DNA from: Tigriopus japonicus
Lineage: Eukaryota > Arthropoda > Copepoda > Harpacticoida > Harpacticidae
Direction of reading: 5' to 3'
Assembly: GCA_010645155.1 (NCBI GenBank)
Contig: CM021319.1
Location: forward strand, 3,061,765 to 3,125,764
Length of the DNA: 64,000 nucleotides
Part shown: in pieces, positions 12,265 to 23,010 of the stretch
Layout: every line of letters begins with the position of its first letter
Numbering within the stretch: the stretch's first letter is position 1
The notes under the pieces: generated by a model
The model's input: the letters and a program-made list of their open reading frames with translations, nothing else
What the model was told of the DNA's origin: nothing
Database searches by the model: none
Position numbers and translations under genes: made by a program

Positions 12265-12352
12265 TAACGGCCGAGACCAAGGCTGATGCCGAAGCCAAAG
12301 CTGAAGCCGAGGCCAAAGCCAAAGTCAAAGCCGCAGTCAAGCCCGAGCCCAA
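12265..12352 (+). repeat. Imperfect hexanucleotide repeat (gccaaa/gccgag type)
   Basis: Iterated gcc-rrr units such as gccgaagccaaagctgaagc. One frame would read as an Ala/Lys/Glu alternation. It resembles the short-period tracts inside the hAT-like elements nearby, but no terminal repeats were found around it. Confidence 0.55.
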
Positions 12353-13052
12353 TAAATCGTCCTGCGAGCTCATTGGGGCCACTTACGAGTTAACACCCTC
12401 CACACTCCGCATTTCTTGCTGATCAACCACCTGTGTTTCCCCATTGGGATTGAACTCTATCCCCACAGGTCCGTCACACTTTGTACCCCAAGAAGCCATT
12501 TCCCCGCACTTGGGCTCTTCTATTTTGCCTCTGGCTTCGAACCATCACAAGATTGCATCAATCAAATTTCAATGCGTCTCGTGTAGAAGAATCTTTTCCT
12601 CTTCATCAGGTTTATATTTGCATTAAAAAAGGGTGGATGTCCGGTAAGTAAGCTAATGATTTTGAAAAATTTGATCACAGACCAGCTCCAGACTTCTCAG
12701 TTCTAGATTAGAGCTCTATTCTAGATAAGCAGGCAGACCGCCGCGACGGTACGGAGATCCGTGACCTCTAGATGAGGCAAGCTGTATTTTCTGCATTGAC
12801 TCGGAGAATCAAACTTTAAGAAAGATATTTGCCTTCCAAACAGGGTAGTGCCCTCTATGACGTTCCTTATGAAACAATCCTTTTTAGGAATGATGTTAGG
12901 TAATCCCTCGAAGAGGGCGTTTTTGGTGACGTCAGAAATGAGATATCTCTGATTTATTTATCTATGATTTATACAATACAAGTATTTACAGATATGGGGC
13001 CCATTCTGGGTTCTGGGGAGGCGACATTCGAGGCAACATATCCTTCCACTAG

Positions 13053-13085
13053 ACCAGGGGTGTGCAAACCCTGGCCCGCTGGCTG
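13053..13085. mobile_element. Terminal fragment of another hAT-like family
   Basis: caggggtgtgcaaaccctgg followed by cccgctggc has the look of hAT (Charlie/Tip100-like) termini. No matching opposite end is seen nearby. Confidence 0.4.
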
Positions 13086-13223
13086 ATTTCGAGTGGGGGA
13101 GGTGGAGACTTCAATTATTTCTTCTTTTTTTCAAGAAAATGGGACAAATATCTTTTTTACAGATAACCGTGAGGAAGGAAGCCCTGTTTATCCGTGTTTT
13201 GGAGAGACAGAAATACTATTTAT

Positions 13224-13540
13224 TAGTGATGGACCGAAAGGGCTCATAACCGAAACCAAAAGTTTCGGCCGAAAAAAGGCTTAACCGAAACCGAAATCGA
13301 AAGCAGCTGACTACAAAATAGTATAAATCTAAAATACACCTAAAAAATTCAAATTGCTCATATATTCGATGTTGGGTAGGCGCAAATTTTGAAAAATCGG
13401 GAAACTTAAATTTCAGAGGTTTTTGGACGAAAAAGTTTTTGATTTTGTTGTCAAACTCCATCCTTTATAGTGCCTGTCTGCTTTCGGTTTCGGTAGGCAT
13501 AACCGAAACCGAAACCGAAAGCGCTTTCGGTCCATCACTA
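13224..13540. mobile_element. hAT-like MITE, 317 bp, perfect 8-bp target duplication
   Basis: The left end TAGTGATGGACCGAAAG and right end CTTTCGGTCCATCACTA are a perfect 17-bp inverted repeat. The target duplication ctatttat is exact at 13216-13223 and 13541-13548. Iterated accgaaa/tttcggt motifs occupy both subterminal regions. There is no coding capacity. Confidence 0.95.
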
Positions 13541-13549
13541 CTATTTATG

Positions 13550-13770
13550 CACCCGCAAAGGAAGGGAGTAATGGCCAAAATCCGGCGGAGGGAGTTTCAT
13601 TTCATTGGCGACCCGAGGGCGTCAGCCCGAGGGGCGTCAATTAAAATGAAACGAGTGATGTCGGATCTTGACCATTCCTCCCTTCATTTGTGGGTGCATA
13701 CGGTAATTTGTTGACCAACTTATCCTTTTTGGGACTTTCGTTACAATTTAGCAACCCTGAAAATCAGTTC
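13550..13770 (+). repeat. Dispersed 220-bp repeat, copy 1 of 2
   Basis: Shares aatggccaaaatc, ggcgtcaattaaaatgaaac, gagtgatgtcggatct and ttgttgaccaacttatcctt with 16720-16960. The hAT MITE at 13224-13540 sits at its left edge. Confidence 0.75.
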
Positions 13771-14022
13771 AACCTAGTGATGTGACTTGGGCAAGTAATG
13801 AGTCATCACAGACACCCAAGAACAAGTTGTTGACAAGCATTACTTGGGCAATACACCAATACACTTCCCAAGCTCAAGGAACCACAGGGCCGATATACGG
13901 AAATTTTTGTTGGATGAGTTACAGCTGTTGAAGAGCCAAGGTTGCAGGTGAAAACTTGATATTTCCGAAGATTATTACTTAAGTTGTGCCCAAGCAAACA
14001 ACAAGTGACCCTGACTTCAACT

Positions 14023-14292
14023 TAGGCATGGGTGACAGCGGCAATTTTGCCCTCGACTCTGACACCGACACCAGCACCTATGTTGAAGTTGCCAATCAAC
14101 GTCGTGGTGTCGACACTGACATAGATAGCGTGTTCCTTATAATTAAGTCAAACAAACTTTTTCTACGTTTTTCAAAAACTCTTGAAGCCTTAAAATGTCG
14201 GCACCATAGACCTGGTGCTGATGCCGACACCGAAAGCCCATAAAGTTGGTGTCAACAACTTGGCACCGACACCAGCTTCTCGCCCACCCCTA
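14023..14292. mobile_element. hAT-like MITE of the gacaccgacacc family, 270 bp
   Basis: The ends are TAGGCATGGGTGA and (reverse) TCTCGCCCACCCCTA. The flanking 8-mers cttcaact (14015-14022) and cttcaacc (14293-14300) agree at 7 of 8. Subterminal gacaccgacacc tracts are shared with the larger member at 24915-26562, as are ggcaattttgcc and accccta. Confidence 0.82.
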
Positions 14293-14617
14293 CTTCAACC
14301 CTTCAAATGAAACGAACTTGTTTGGACACAACTCCTTGGAAAACGTCACAGCCAAAGGTCAGCTGGGGCCTGAAAATTGTCCAACAAAATGATAGGCCTG
14401 TCTGCCCCAGCGTCTCCTCTGTGTCAACTCTGTGCAAGGAACATTGGAAGATGCAGTTGCCGGCAGTTGCTCTTGGAAGAGTTAAGATACTTGCAGTGTG
14501 ACTTAGAAGAAAAAATGTCAAGTTGCATTTTCGATGATCTTTTGACCTTAATAATTTAGCAATAAATAGTGGAAGTGATACAAAAAAATATTTCCTTTTA
14601 AAATAAATTTAAAATAA

Positions 14618-15690
14618 AGCCATCATCAACAACAATAGAATACAATATCTACAATATGCAGACGACCTGGTTCTCTTGGCTGATTCAGCCGTGGAATTGC
14701 AAAATGCCATCAATGCTCTCCACGGTTATTGCCAAGAGAACGGCCTTCAAGTCAACATCATCAAGACAAAGGCCATGGTGTTCCATAAAGGTCGTCTGCC
14801 TCCCACCTCCTTCCACATCAATAATAGTCCGATTGAAATCGTCAAGTTTTTTAACTATGTCGGTTTCACCTTCACCACCCAACTCTCCTTCACCAAACAC
14901 CTCAACATCGCAATAACCAAGGCCAGGGCCAGGATCGGATACATATGCAATAAACTTCCTATCAAGAATCTTCCTCTGCCAATAGTTCTTCAACTCTTCC
15001 GGACCTACATCACCCCCATCTTCCTCTACGGCCTGCACCTCTGGCTTCCCAACTCCGCCCAATCCGCCCTCAAATCCGCCGATGCCACCGACACCAAATT
15101 CCTGAAACGGTACCTCTGCGTGCCCCAATATGCCAATAATGCATGGACCCATTTCCTATGCGAAACCGAGCCCCTCACCATCGGGCTGGCAAGGTTAGTG
15201 TCCAATAGTGTTAGGAACCTGACCTTTCCGGAGGTGATGTCTGGACATATGCTGTCCTTCCCGGTCAAGGACTTGACAACACCTTATTGTCCTTGGCCTG
15301 ACATCCCTTCGGAATATTGGCGGTCACGCACCTTCGTCCGGCTTCCTGCCCAACTCCATCAACGACGGGAACTGACGAAGGATCTGTTCAATCTGACCCA
15401 CCCTATCTACTGCAATAACCAAGATTTTCATCATCTCCCTCTACCCAATTGTATTTGTACTGTCTGTCAATCTCCTCTTCATTTCTTTCATGTGCACTGA
15501 AACCATTCTAGTCAACTCACCTGTGATACCACAATATAATTTGACTATTATAACGTTTTTTAACATTTGACATGTCATAACCATTTATATGAGAACACAT
15601 ATATATATTTTTACAATATTTTACTTTATTTTATACAACCTGACATGACCTTGAGTCGCAATAAACATATTACTAAATATTACTAAAAAA
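14618..15690 (+). mobile_element. Non-LTR retrotransposon (LINE), 5'-truncated, RT C-terminal part
   Basis: The reading frame from about 14618 to 15500 has the reverse-transcriptase catalytic motif YADD (14655-14666, followed by LVLLAD), then GLQVN, KTKAMVFH and the FFNYVGFTFT strand. These are standard landmarks of LINE RT domains, followed by a thumb region and a C-terminal Cys/His cluster (CICTVC then HFFHVH). The frame ends in TGA where a further Cys might be expected. The 3' UTR runs to about 15690 and ends around cctgacatgaccttgagtcg and an AATAAA-like tail. The palm motifs before YADD and the endonuclease are absent, as usual for 5' truncation. The clade is not assigned. Confidence 0.88.
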
Positions 15691-16180
15691 TATTTCAATT
15701 TGCATAGCATTTGCAAAACCATGTTTTTTTTTGTTTCGGTTCTAGGCCACACATGAATGCACTTTTGAGGCTAATCAAGACCAAGATTTAGAAGTCACAC
15801 TTCCAGAACAATCTCGTTTACTCAGAGTTGCCGGCATGAAAAAGTAAAATGCCAAATCTTTTTTTAGTATTCTCGAAATATTTTGCATTTCACCATGTGA
15901 GAGAATTGAAGTGTGTAATTTTCTTAAAAATACATCCCTTCAAACGTATGGGCCCTATTTAGCTGAATCAGCCTGGTTTAGTGAAATTCGGATGGCAAGT
16001 TTATTCTTCGTTCATAGCAAATTTGGCAAACCTGTTAGCTGGGAAAAGTACTTGTACAAGCACCCAAGCTATGCCAAGCTTCAGCAAGCCCAAGCACTGT
16101 GCCAATACTGCTTGCCCAATCTCTTGTTTGCCCCCCATCACTAGTTCAACCATGGACATTCGTACAACAGTTCTATGTAC

Positions 16181-16445
16181 ACAGAAATGTCACTCCCAAA
16201 TTTCTCCTGATTCAACAAGCTTGCACTGTGTGTGCAATGGGATTTGACATTGAGCACAACTTGTTACGTGATTCAAAACTGGAATTTGCGATTTCAGAGA
16301 GTCAGTGGCGGAATTGCTCCTTCAAGTGCTATGCTCGAAATTGAACAATGCATAAAGAATCAAGTCACCTGGCACCCTTGCTGCTGGACTGCTGAAAAGA
16401 GCTCAAAGCAAATCTTCACTGATCTAACTGGAGTGACATTTCTGT
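16181..16445. mobile_element. MITE-like repeat with acagaaatgtcactcc ends
   Basis: The left end acagaaatgtcactcc and right end ggagtgacatttctgt form an exact inverted repeat. The interior, read on the minus strand, aligns with the left half of 9501-9800, including the shared agcaagggtgcca. The target duplication is not clear. Confidence 0.7.
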
Positions 16446-16459
16446 TTATATAGAACTAT

Positions 16460-16735
16460 AATTCATACTATCCAACTAGCATGCTTTTATTACTCAAAAC
16501 CAGTTTTGGTGATGATTCACTAATGATTCATTGGATCATTCCCCGTCAATGAGATGGCGGCTTTAGACGTACAAGTAGTTGTGCGTTTGAGATTTATTTG
16601 TAAAGACATGATTCATTCATTGGGCAATAAAGTGATTGGTTGGGTAATAAAATGATTTGTAGGGTAGTAAAGTAAGTTGTAGGTGAATAATATTTTGGAC
16701 TTGCCCTCTTCGGGCTTGGAGGAATTTACGCACCT
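16460..16735 (+). repeat. Direct repeat unit A
   Basis: tactatccaactagcatgct through ggaggaatt is repeated at 16965-17262. The two copies flank a 230-bp dispersed repeat, giving a period of about 500 bp. Confidence 0.8.
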
Positions 16736-16964
16736 GCTAAGGATGGGAGAAATGGCCAAAATCTGGCAAAGAGAGTCTCATTATCTCGGCAACCCAAGGG
16801 TGTCAACCCAAGAGGCGTCAATTAAAATGAAACGAGTGATGTCGGATCTTTGCCGTTACACACTTCATTTGTGGGTGTGTATGGTATTTTGTTGACCAAC
16901 TTATCCTTTTTGGGACTTCAGTTACAATTTTTCAACCCTGAAAACAAGTTCAACCATGGACATT
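16736..16964 (+). repeat. Dispersed 220-bp repeat, copy 2 of 2
   Basis: Same family as 13550-13770, lying between the two direct repeat units. Confidence 0.75.
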
Positions 16965-17290
16965 TGTACTATCCAACTAGCACGCTTTGGCCACTCAATA
17001 CCGGTTTAGGAGCTAGCTCTGTTCACCTCAAGTACATCAGTTGGTGTGTTGGCTACTCAGTGCCTTAGTATAAAAGCCTACCATGACTACTTCAATGAGA
17101 TGGGGGCTTCAGACGTACACGTAGTTCTCTGTTGGAGATGTATATGTTAAGACATGATTTTTTATAGGGCAATAAAGTGATTGGTAGGGCAATTAAAATA
17201 TTTGTAGGGTAGTAAATTAAGTTGTAGGGAAATAATATTTTGGACCTGACCTCTTCGGGTTGGAGGAAGTCTCATAAAAGGAGAAGGTGA
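16965..17290 (+). repeat. Direct repeat unit B
   Basis: Second copy of the unit at 16460-16735, extending a little further to ataaaaggagaaggtgatca. That 3' part also occurs inverted at 1900-2036. Confidence 0.8.
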
Positions 17291-17898
17291 TCAACAAAAC
17301 CAGAACGTGTTCTCTTCAGCTTCACATATTATAAAATAAATTGCTCCCAAAGCATGTAAATACGTAAAAACATTGCTGACTTATATTAGCCCAAGGACCT
17401 CTGATTGGCCACACATTTGTCAATACATGGAAAGAAGCGATAAATGAAAACATCAATTGGAATGTTTGCCATTTGCAAAAAAGTTGGTCAAAACACATCA
17501 AGACTCCCAAGATGTTACAAGACATCAAGTAATTGAGGCTCGTCACCAAGGAAGCATAGTTCTTTGTTAAGTTGGCAAAGATCCGCGCAAAATAGGTCAG
17601 AGCGTGAGACGATTGAAAGTTTAGGACAACTTTTGGACCCCAAGAGAGTTTAAGATTAACATTTGTAGTTGAATGGTTTTGAGTTATATTTTTGCCTTTG
17701 ATATTAAATTTCATGAAACCATCAGGTTAAGAAAATCACCTAATTCTTCCTTGTGGTGAAATTGAATTAAACTCTCAAAATTAGGATTTGATACTGTTGT
17801 TTCATTTGATGTACAGTCTAGCCTGAAGGATTCTGGACATAATTCCCAAGAAATATTGTTTTTGCAATTCCTTCAGGAATACATATGGAATCTACTAA
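17291..17898. other. No gene seen
   Basis: A minus-strand open frame at 17322-17714 (130 codons) has no recognisable domain and no supporting splice structure. Confidence 0.4.
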
Positions 17899-17964
17899 CA
17901 ATTACAGCAATTACTAGTGACGTCATCATTTTTGGCGGGAAAAAAAGTTCAGAAGACCTGTGTT

Positions 17965-19219
17965 CAGGGTGGGCATTTGATTTTTGGACATTTTGTCCAC
18001 CCCTGTCCAAAAGGTGTCCAAAAGTATCCAAAAATCAGGCTGTCCAAAAATAGGAGTGTCCAAAAGTGTCCAAAAATAGTAATTCGAAAAATAATGGTTA
18101 AAAACATTTTTAGAATAACATTCTACAAACTTTCTCTCCAAAATAAACGTCACTTGACGAAATCTAAGCAAGAATAAGTCAATTCAGCATAAGAAACTTA
18201 CACTTAATACATTAAATGAGCCAATAACTTGAAGGCCAAACTGGACATTTGAACTTTCCACTCTTTTCATTTGACCACCGAGCATCGTCCAAAATGTGGG
18301 AAAGAATGATCGACTGAAGGAATGAACGAACAAACGAATGTGAGACTGGGACTACTAATAACACGCTCACACCACACTTCATGTTAAACATAGTATGCGA
18401 GTACATTTTTTTTTGCGGATTTTTTACTACCGCTACAAGGAATGTGATTCCCTGTAAATTGAAGGATTTCTCCCGACAGCTTCAATTCAATCCCCAACAG
18501 GATTCGAACCTACGCCGTCTGGGGAAGCACTTACACTCTGCTCTTATGGGAACGCATTAGTACGCGCGGCCACTCTGGCTTCCTTAACTACTCATTTTAA
18601 AGCTAATTGTGTCTTGATTTGTGACAAGAGAAGGTTACTTAGTATTTTGATTTATGTTCCAAAGTTTATCATTGTTGCAAGTGTTTCCCATCCAAGAGGC
18701 AAGAAGTCTTTTGACCTGACTGTCCAAAAAATGTTAACTATATTAAAGCACACTCAAACTGATATCAGATTGTAATGTGGGTATTATAATGCTTTTGCCA
18801 AAGAATTAAAGCAGTGTTGTTTTGCTATTAAAACAGACAAGACTCTTGTTTACAGATGAGGAAATCAAATGTAAATCTTGAAACATTTTGAACAGTTACA
18901 CACATTTTACCATATTATATAAACAAAACATTTATTTTTTTAACAATTTTTTAACAAGTTATCATGGCAAAGTTTATTTCTCCAAGTAATGTTCCCATTA
19001 ATAGAACTATTTTTGTTTAAGTACACAACCATGCATCCTTTAGAATTCAATTACTTATGTAGTGTAACTGGTTTTTCGTCTGATTTGTACAACTTTCTTT
19101 TACATTTGTTAGACTTTTGGACACTTATGGACATCTTTTGGACATTTTTGGACACTTTTGGACACTTTTGGACACTAGGGTGTCCAAAATGCTCTCGATG
19201 TCGAAAAATGCCCACCCTG
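17965..19219. mobile_element. hAT-like non-autonomous element, 1255 bp, exact 8-bp target duplication
   Basis: Termini CAGGGTGGGCATTT and (inverted) AAATGCCCACCCTG. The target duplication cctgtgtt is exact at 17957-17964 and 19220-19227. The empty site is visible as gacatgtgtttct in the solo arm near 3640. The left subterminal region has about eight gtccaaaa units and the right about seven ttttggac units, in inverted orientation. The interior holds a tRNA-like SINE remnant and no transposase. Confidence 0.96.
18482..18583 (-). repeat. tRNA-like SINE remnant inside the hAT element
   Basis: On the minus strand there is an A-box-like gagtggccgcgcgtact and a perfect B box GGTTCGAATCC (18510-18500) about 50 nt apart. 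The terminal segments do not pair as an acceptor stem, so this is a tRNA-derived sequence rather than a functional tRNA. Spacing and the tggcc start suggest a Leu- or Ser-type ancestor. Confidence 0.6.
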
Positions 19220-19801
19220 CCTGTGTTTCTAAGGAGCGTGTGAGGCAACTAAAACGAAGGTTTAGGCCTGGTGATTGCAACAATGCCTTTCTTATCTGCA
19301 CAAACTGATGTTGAAATAGCACTTCTTGACATTGTATATGCAAAAAAAGTATGTTTTGTTGCTTTTATCTAAAATTTCGCTACATAAGTTGAGAGGGTTC
19401 TTCCGAACTTTGAAATTAGAAATGCCCGACTTTGAATAACAAGATGGCCAGAGGAGATCGGTTCCTGGGGCAACTAAACCTAAAAACAATGAGGCATGCA
19501 GGGGGAGTTTTAAGTGATCTCTTCAAAAATCTTATGGGCAGTACCAAAACTGAAAGTGGTGGCCTCTGGTGGTAGACCTGCACTTCTTTCCGGGCTAAAT
19601 CCTTCGAGGCTTTGCTCTATTAGTACATTCAAGTGGGCTCATTTTACAACAAATTTTATTAAATTTAGGTTGGCTTTTTTGAAATCCAAATGTTACTTTC
19701 ACATCTGTAGAAGTCATCTCTCTTCAAAAGAAATGCTCTAAATTCCTTCAAAAGCCGAGGTTTAAGCATTTCCAAGTCTTTGCTGTCTACCTTGGGTGCA
19801 G

Positions 19802-20119
19802 ACCACAGATCATATAATGACTAGATGTCGCATTGGCCCGTACCGTCGGCGAGAGAAAAGTGACAACACTTGGCCCAGCTGCGCTAGCTTCAAAATCTCA
19901 GGGCGACCGCGTGCTCAGAAGTAACGACGTTCGCTCGCGTCAAGAACAAAGTACGTACGGTACGTTGAGTTTGTTCAGGATTTGGCCACGCTGACAAAAT
20001 TTTGAAAAGTTCGAAATTCCCACCATTTTAGGGTGTAGTGTTATGTACCAGCTGATGAAGCAAAGTTGTCCACCTTTTTCTCGCACGAAGCGAGGTCTAG
20101 CCATTATATGGTCTGTGGT
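19802..20119. mobile_element. ACCACAG MITE, copy 1
   Basis: About 318 bp with inverted ends accacagatcatataatgac and (reverse) attatatggtctgtggt. The four bases gcag flank it on both sides. Confidence 0.82.
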
Positions 20120-20869
20120 GCAGACGGTGCAGTCCACCGTAGACATTCTCTTTTTCCTTTCATGCAAAAGAGCAGCGGTTCGGCTGGAGGGAAAATGCCC
20201 GCACCGTCCACAAGACGTGCCCACACCAACACAAAAGCGACATGGTGACGAAGCTTAGCTCTGAGAAACCAAATAGGCTAATTTTTTCTCGGGAGGGGCT
20301 TTAAGCTTTCAAAAATTATTATTCAGTTATTTTAAATTTTGATTAGCCCTATTTAGCCTTTCTTTGGTCATTACAAAAGTGTTTAGCCCCTGTTTTTGTT
20401 CTGAAGACTTGTGCTTTTAAATTATATTGAAAAACAATGCATCATTGTGTTATTACAACATTTTAGTGACAATTTTCCTTCTATTAACACTTTTGAAAAT
20501 ATTACAATAACCTGAATCACTTGTGTGGTTAATATTTCTAAATGATGAGAGGTTCTGTGGGATTGTTTTTAATTTTCGTTTTCCGCTATGTTATTTACAC
20601 TAAAGATAAGATACATTACATTAGTTTCTACAACGAAGCATCAAAACTATTTAAACTATTTTCGACTTTTTGATGAAAATGCATTCATTACATGCCTGTT
20701 TCATTCCAAGATCGAGCCACAAAAGTTGGTTTGGTTTGGACACTGTTTGCTGGTCACACTTGTTAAGAAGAACGTCTCTTTCAAAACGGACGGAAACCTT
20801 GGGAAAGCGCCTGAAGCTGATTGGCTTGTCCGGCCTGTGGAATTAGTCAGTTGCACAGATCATATGATG

Positions 20870-21185
20870 ACCACAGATCATATAATGACTAGATGTCGCA
20901 TTGGCCCGTTCCGTCGGCGAGAGAAAAGTGACACCACTTGGCCCAGCTGCGCTAGCTTCAAAATCTCAGGGCGACCGCGTGCTCAGAAGTAACGACGATC
21001 GCTCGCGTCGAGAACAAAGTTCGTACGGTACGTTGAGTTTGTTCAGGATTTGGCCACGCTGGCAAAATTTTGAAAAATTCGAAATTCCCACAATTTTAGG
21101 GTGTAGTGTTATGTACCAGCTGATGAAGCAAAGTTGTCCACCTTTTTCTCGGACAAAGCGAGGTCTAGCAATTATATGATCTGTG
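20870..21185. mobile_element. ACCACAG MITE, copy 2
   Basis: About 95% similar by eye to copy 1, with both ends present. It is preceded by a stray partial end (cacagatcatatgatg) at about 20855. Confidence 0.82.
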
Positions 21186-21428
21186 ATAATGACTAGATGT
21201 CGCATTGGCCCGTTCCGTCGGCGAGAGAAAAGTGACACCACTTGGCCCAGCTGCGCTAGCTTCGAAATCTCAGGGCGACCGCGTGCTCAGAAGTGAAGAC
21301 GCTTGCTCGCGTCGAGAACAAAGTACGTACGGTACGTTGAGTTTGTTCAGGATTTGGCCACGCTGGCAAAATTTTGAAAAGTTCTAAATTCCCACCATTT
21401 TAGGGTGTAGTGTTATATGGTCTGTCGT
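21186..21428. mobile_element. ACCACAG MITE, copy 3, truncated and internally deleted
   Basis: Directly abuts copy 2. It lacks the first bases of the left end and has lost about 75 bp near its right end (gtgttat joined to atggtctg). Confidence 0.8.
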
Positions 21429-22030
21429 CAGTTGAGAACCCTTGGTGGCGGGCCGGGTCGGACGGTGTTTGCACGTTTTATCAAAACATTGGCCTAAGCG
21501 GCCTCCCAAGGAAATCGGCCAGCTTGATCGAACATCAGGTCTTGCCTGATAGCCTCAGTTGCCTCAGCTATCACATTTCTTACTGCCTCCTCTCACTTGA
21601 AAAGCTGACACAAAGTTCCGTACATGCTCGTCCTCTTAATCACTGAGTGTCTGTTGCATTGGTCAGGTGAAAAAGAAATGTAATGTCTGCCGGCCGGTAG
21701 ATGAGTGGCCTCATCTGTCAAAGCAGATGTAAGGCTATGTTGGCAGTAGAGCAAGGACAAATATTAAAATGAAGTTAGTATCAAAGAACAGAATGTGAAA
21801 GAATTCTTCAAAATAAAGAAATGCCTCATTTTAATCATTTGAACGTTTATGTGTCTTAACTTGAACAATATTGCGATCGGCTTCAAAAATATTCTGTCAG
21901 GAAGATTCTCCTTTCACCCTGGCCAAATGACCGGTTCCGCCCGAACAACTTAGGCCAAGAAACGCTAGGTGGACCCTCGCATGTGTTGGGAGAAAAGGCT
22001 TGTTCGTCCATGTAAGATTTTGGTCAGTGC

Positions 22031-22454
22031 AAGGATTTTCGCGTTTTACAGACCGCCCTTATGACTTACATGCTACAAAGAATGTCGAATTGCAAGTTTG
22101 GACATTTTGACTCTCGGTTTTGTAAGAATTTGCAAAATTATTATTTTGATTAAAAAATGGCAAGCACTTAAAAAAGATCTTTGATATTGAAGAGAAACAC
22201 GTACAAAACACGGCATTTTGTTTGGTACCTTGATGGTCTTGGAGCTTTACAATACAAATCAGTGCTTATAACATCACTTACACTTGTACTTACCCAAAAA
22301 AGTGGCCTTTTGTTGAGAATTTTCTCGTGCAAGGACGAGCAAATTAAGTGTGCATTTTTTTCCAAAATCCTAACCAAAGGTGTTCAAACTTGCAATTCGA
22401 CATTTTTCATGGCATCTAATTCACAAGGGCGGTCTGTAAATTGCGAAAACCCTT
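22031..22454. mobile_element. MITE with about 70-bp TIRs
   Basis: The left TIR (22031-22100, aaggattttcgcgttttaca...) and right TIR (22385-22454) are inverted copies sharing acagaccgccctt and aatgtcgaattgcaagtttg. The target duplication is not resolved. Confidence 0.8.
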
Positions 22455-22799
22455 AAAACTGCCCAAATTCGCACGAGCCACCCACTGTTGCCAAACAAGC
22501 CTTTTCTCTTCTTTCATCCGCCCGCGATAAGATTTTTGAAGAGATCACTCAAACCTCCCCCTGCATTTCTCATTAAAGGCTTCCAATTTCTCCATTTGTT
22601 TTCAAATTACTTTCCAATACTTCTCAACATACATTAACCATGCCATTGCCCATAAATGCAACATTTTTCGAAAATCTGACCCTTGAAAATTGAGATTTTT
22701 TTTGGCAAGCCTACACTGCTAACGGCAGTTAGAGACAGCAGCAGGTCCGTAAAATAATACGGTAATCACTCCCATTGGAGCACACTTTTCGTCTATTTT

Positions 22800-23010
22800 A
22801 TGGGCCGCTGTTTAAGGCTCTTTGAATCCTCTTTACAGACAATTCATTAGTCTTTTTTTCCGTGAAAGTCAGTTTTTTCGTGTTTTTTCGTCTAATGAAG
22901 CTTTTTATTCATCTTTTTGCGTCTCATCGGGCAAATTAATTCGTCTTTTTTCGTCTAATCGGGCATTTTTCTCGTCTTTTTTCGTCTAATTTGACAGTTT
23001 TATTCGTCTA
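22800..23010 (+). repeat. Degenerate tandem repeat around ttttttcgtctaat
   Basis: Seven or more units built on tcgtcttttttcgtctaatc lie inside the loop of the long-inverted-repeat transposon. Confidence 0.6.

Larger units (their letters stand above)
19489..22573. mobile_element. 3.1-kb transposon with about 46-bp TIRs, itself loaded with MITEs
   Basis: The left TIR (19489-19534, atgaggcatgcagggggag...) and right TIR (22528-22573) are inverted and nearly identical, including tgatctcttcaaaaatctta. It interrupts the palindromic centre (aacaaataatttgttt) of the host arm; the uninterrupted sequence is seen at 3895-3925 and inverted near 23840. No transposase is recognised. Confidence 0.85.

Noticed and set aside
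14685..15152. 155-codon glycine/glutamate-rich minus-strand frame
   Set aside because: It is the antisense shadow of the LINE reverse transcriptase.
18482..18583. Candidate functional tRNA gene on the minus strand
   Set aside because: The B box is good but no acceptor stem forms and it lies within a transposon; called a SINE remnant instead.
20588..20992. 134-codon plus-strand frame within the 3.1-kb element
   Set aside because: It runs from AT-rich DNA into a MITE terminus, with no protein-like features.
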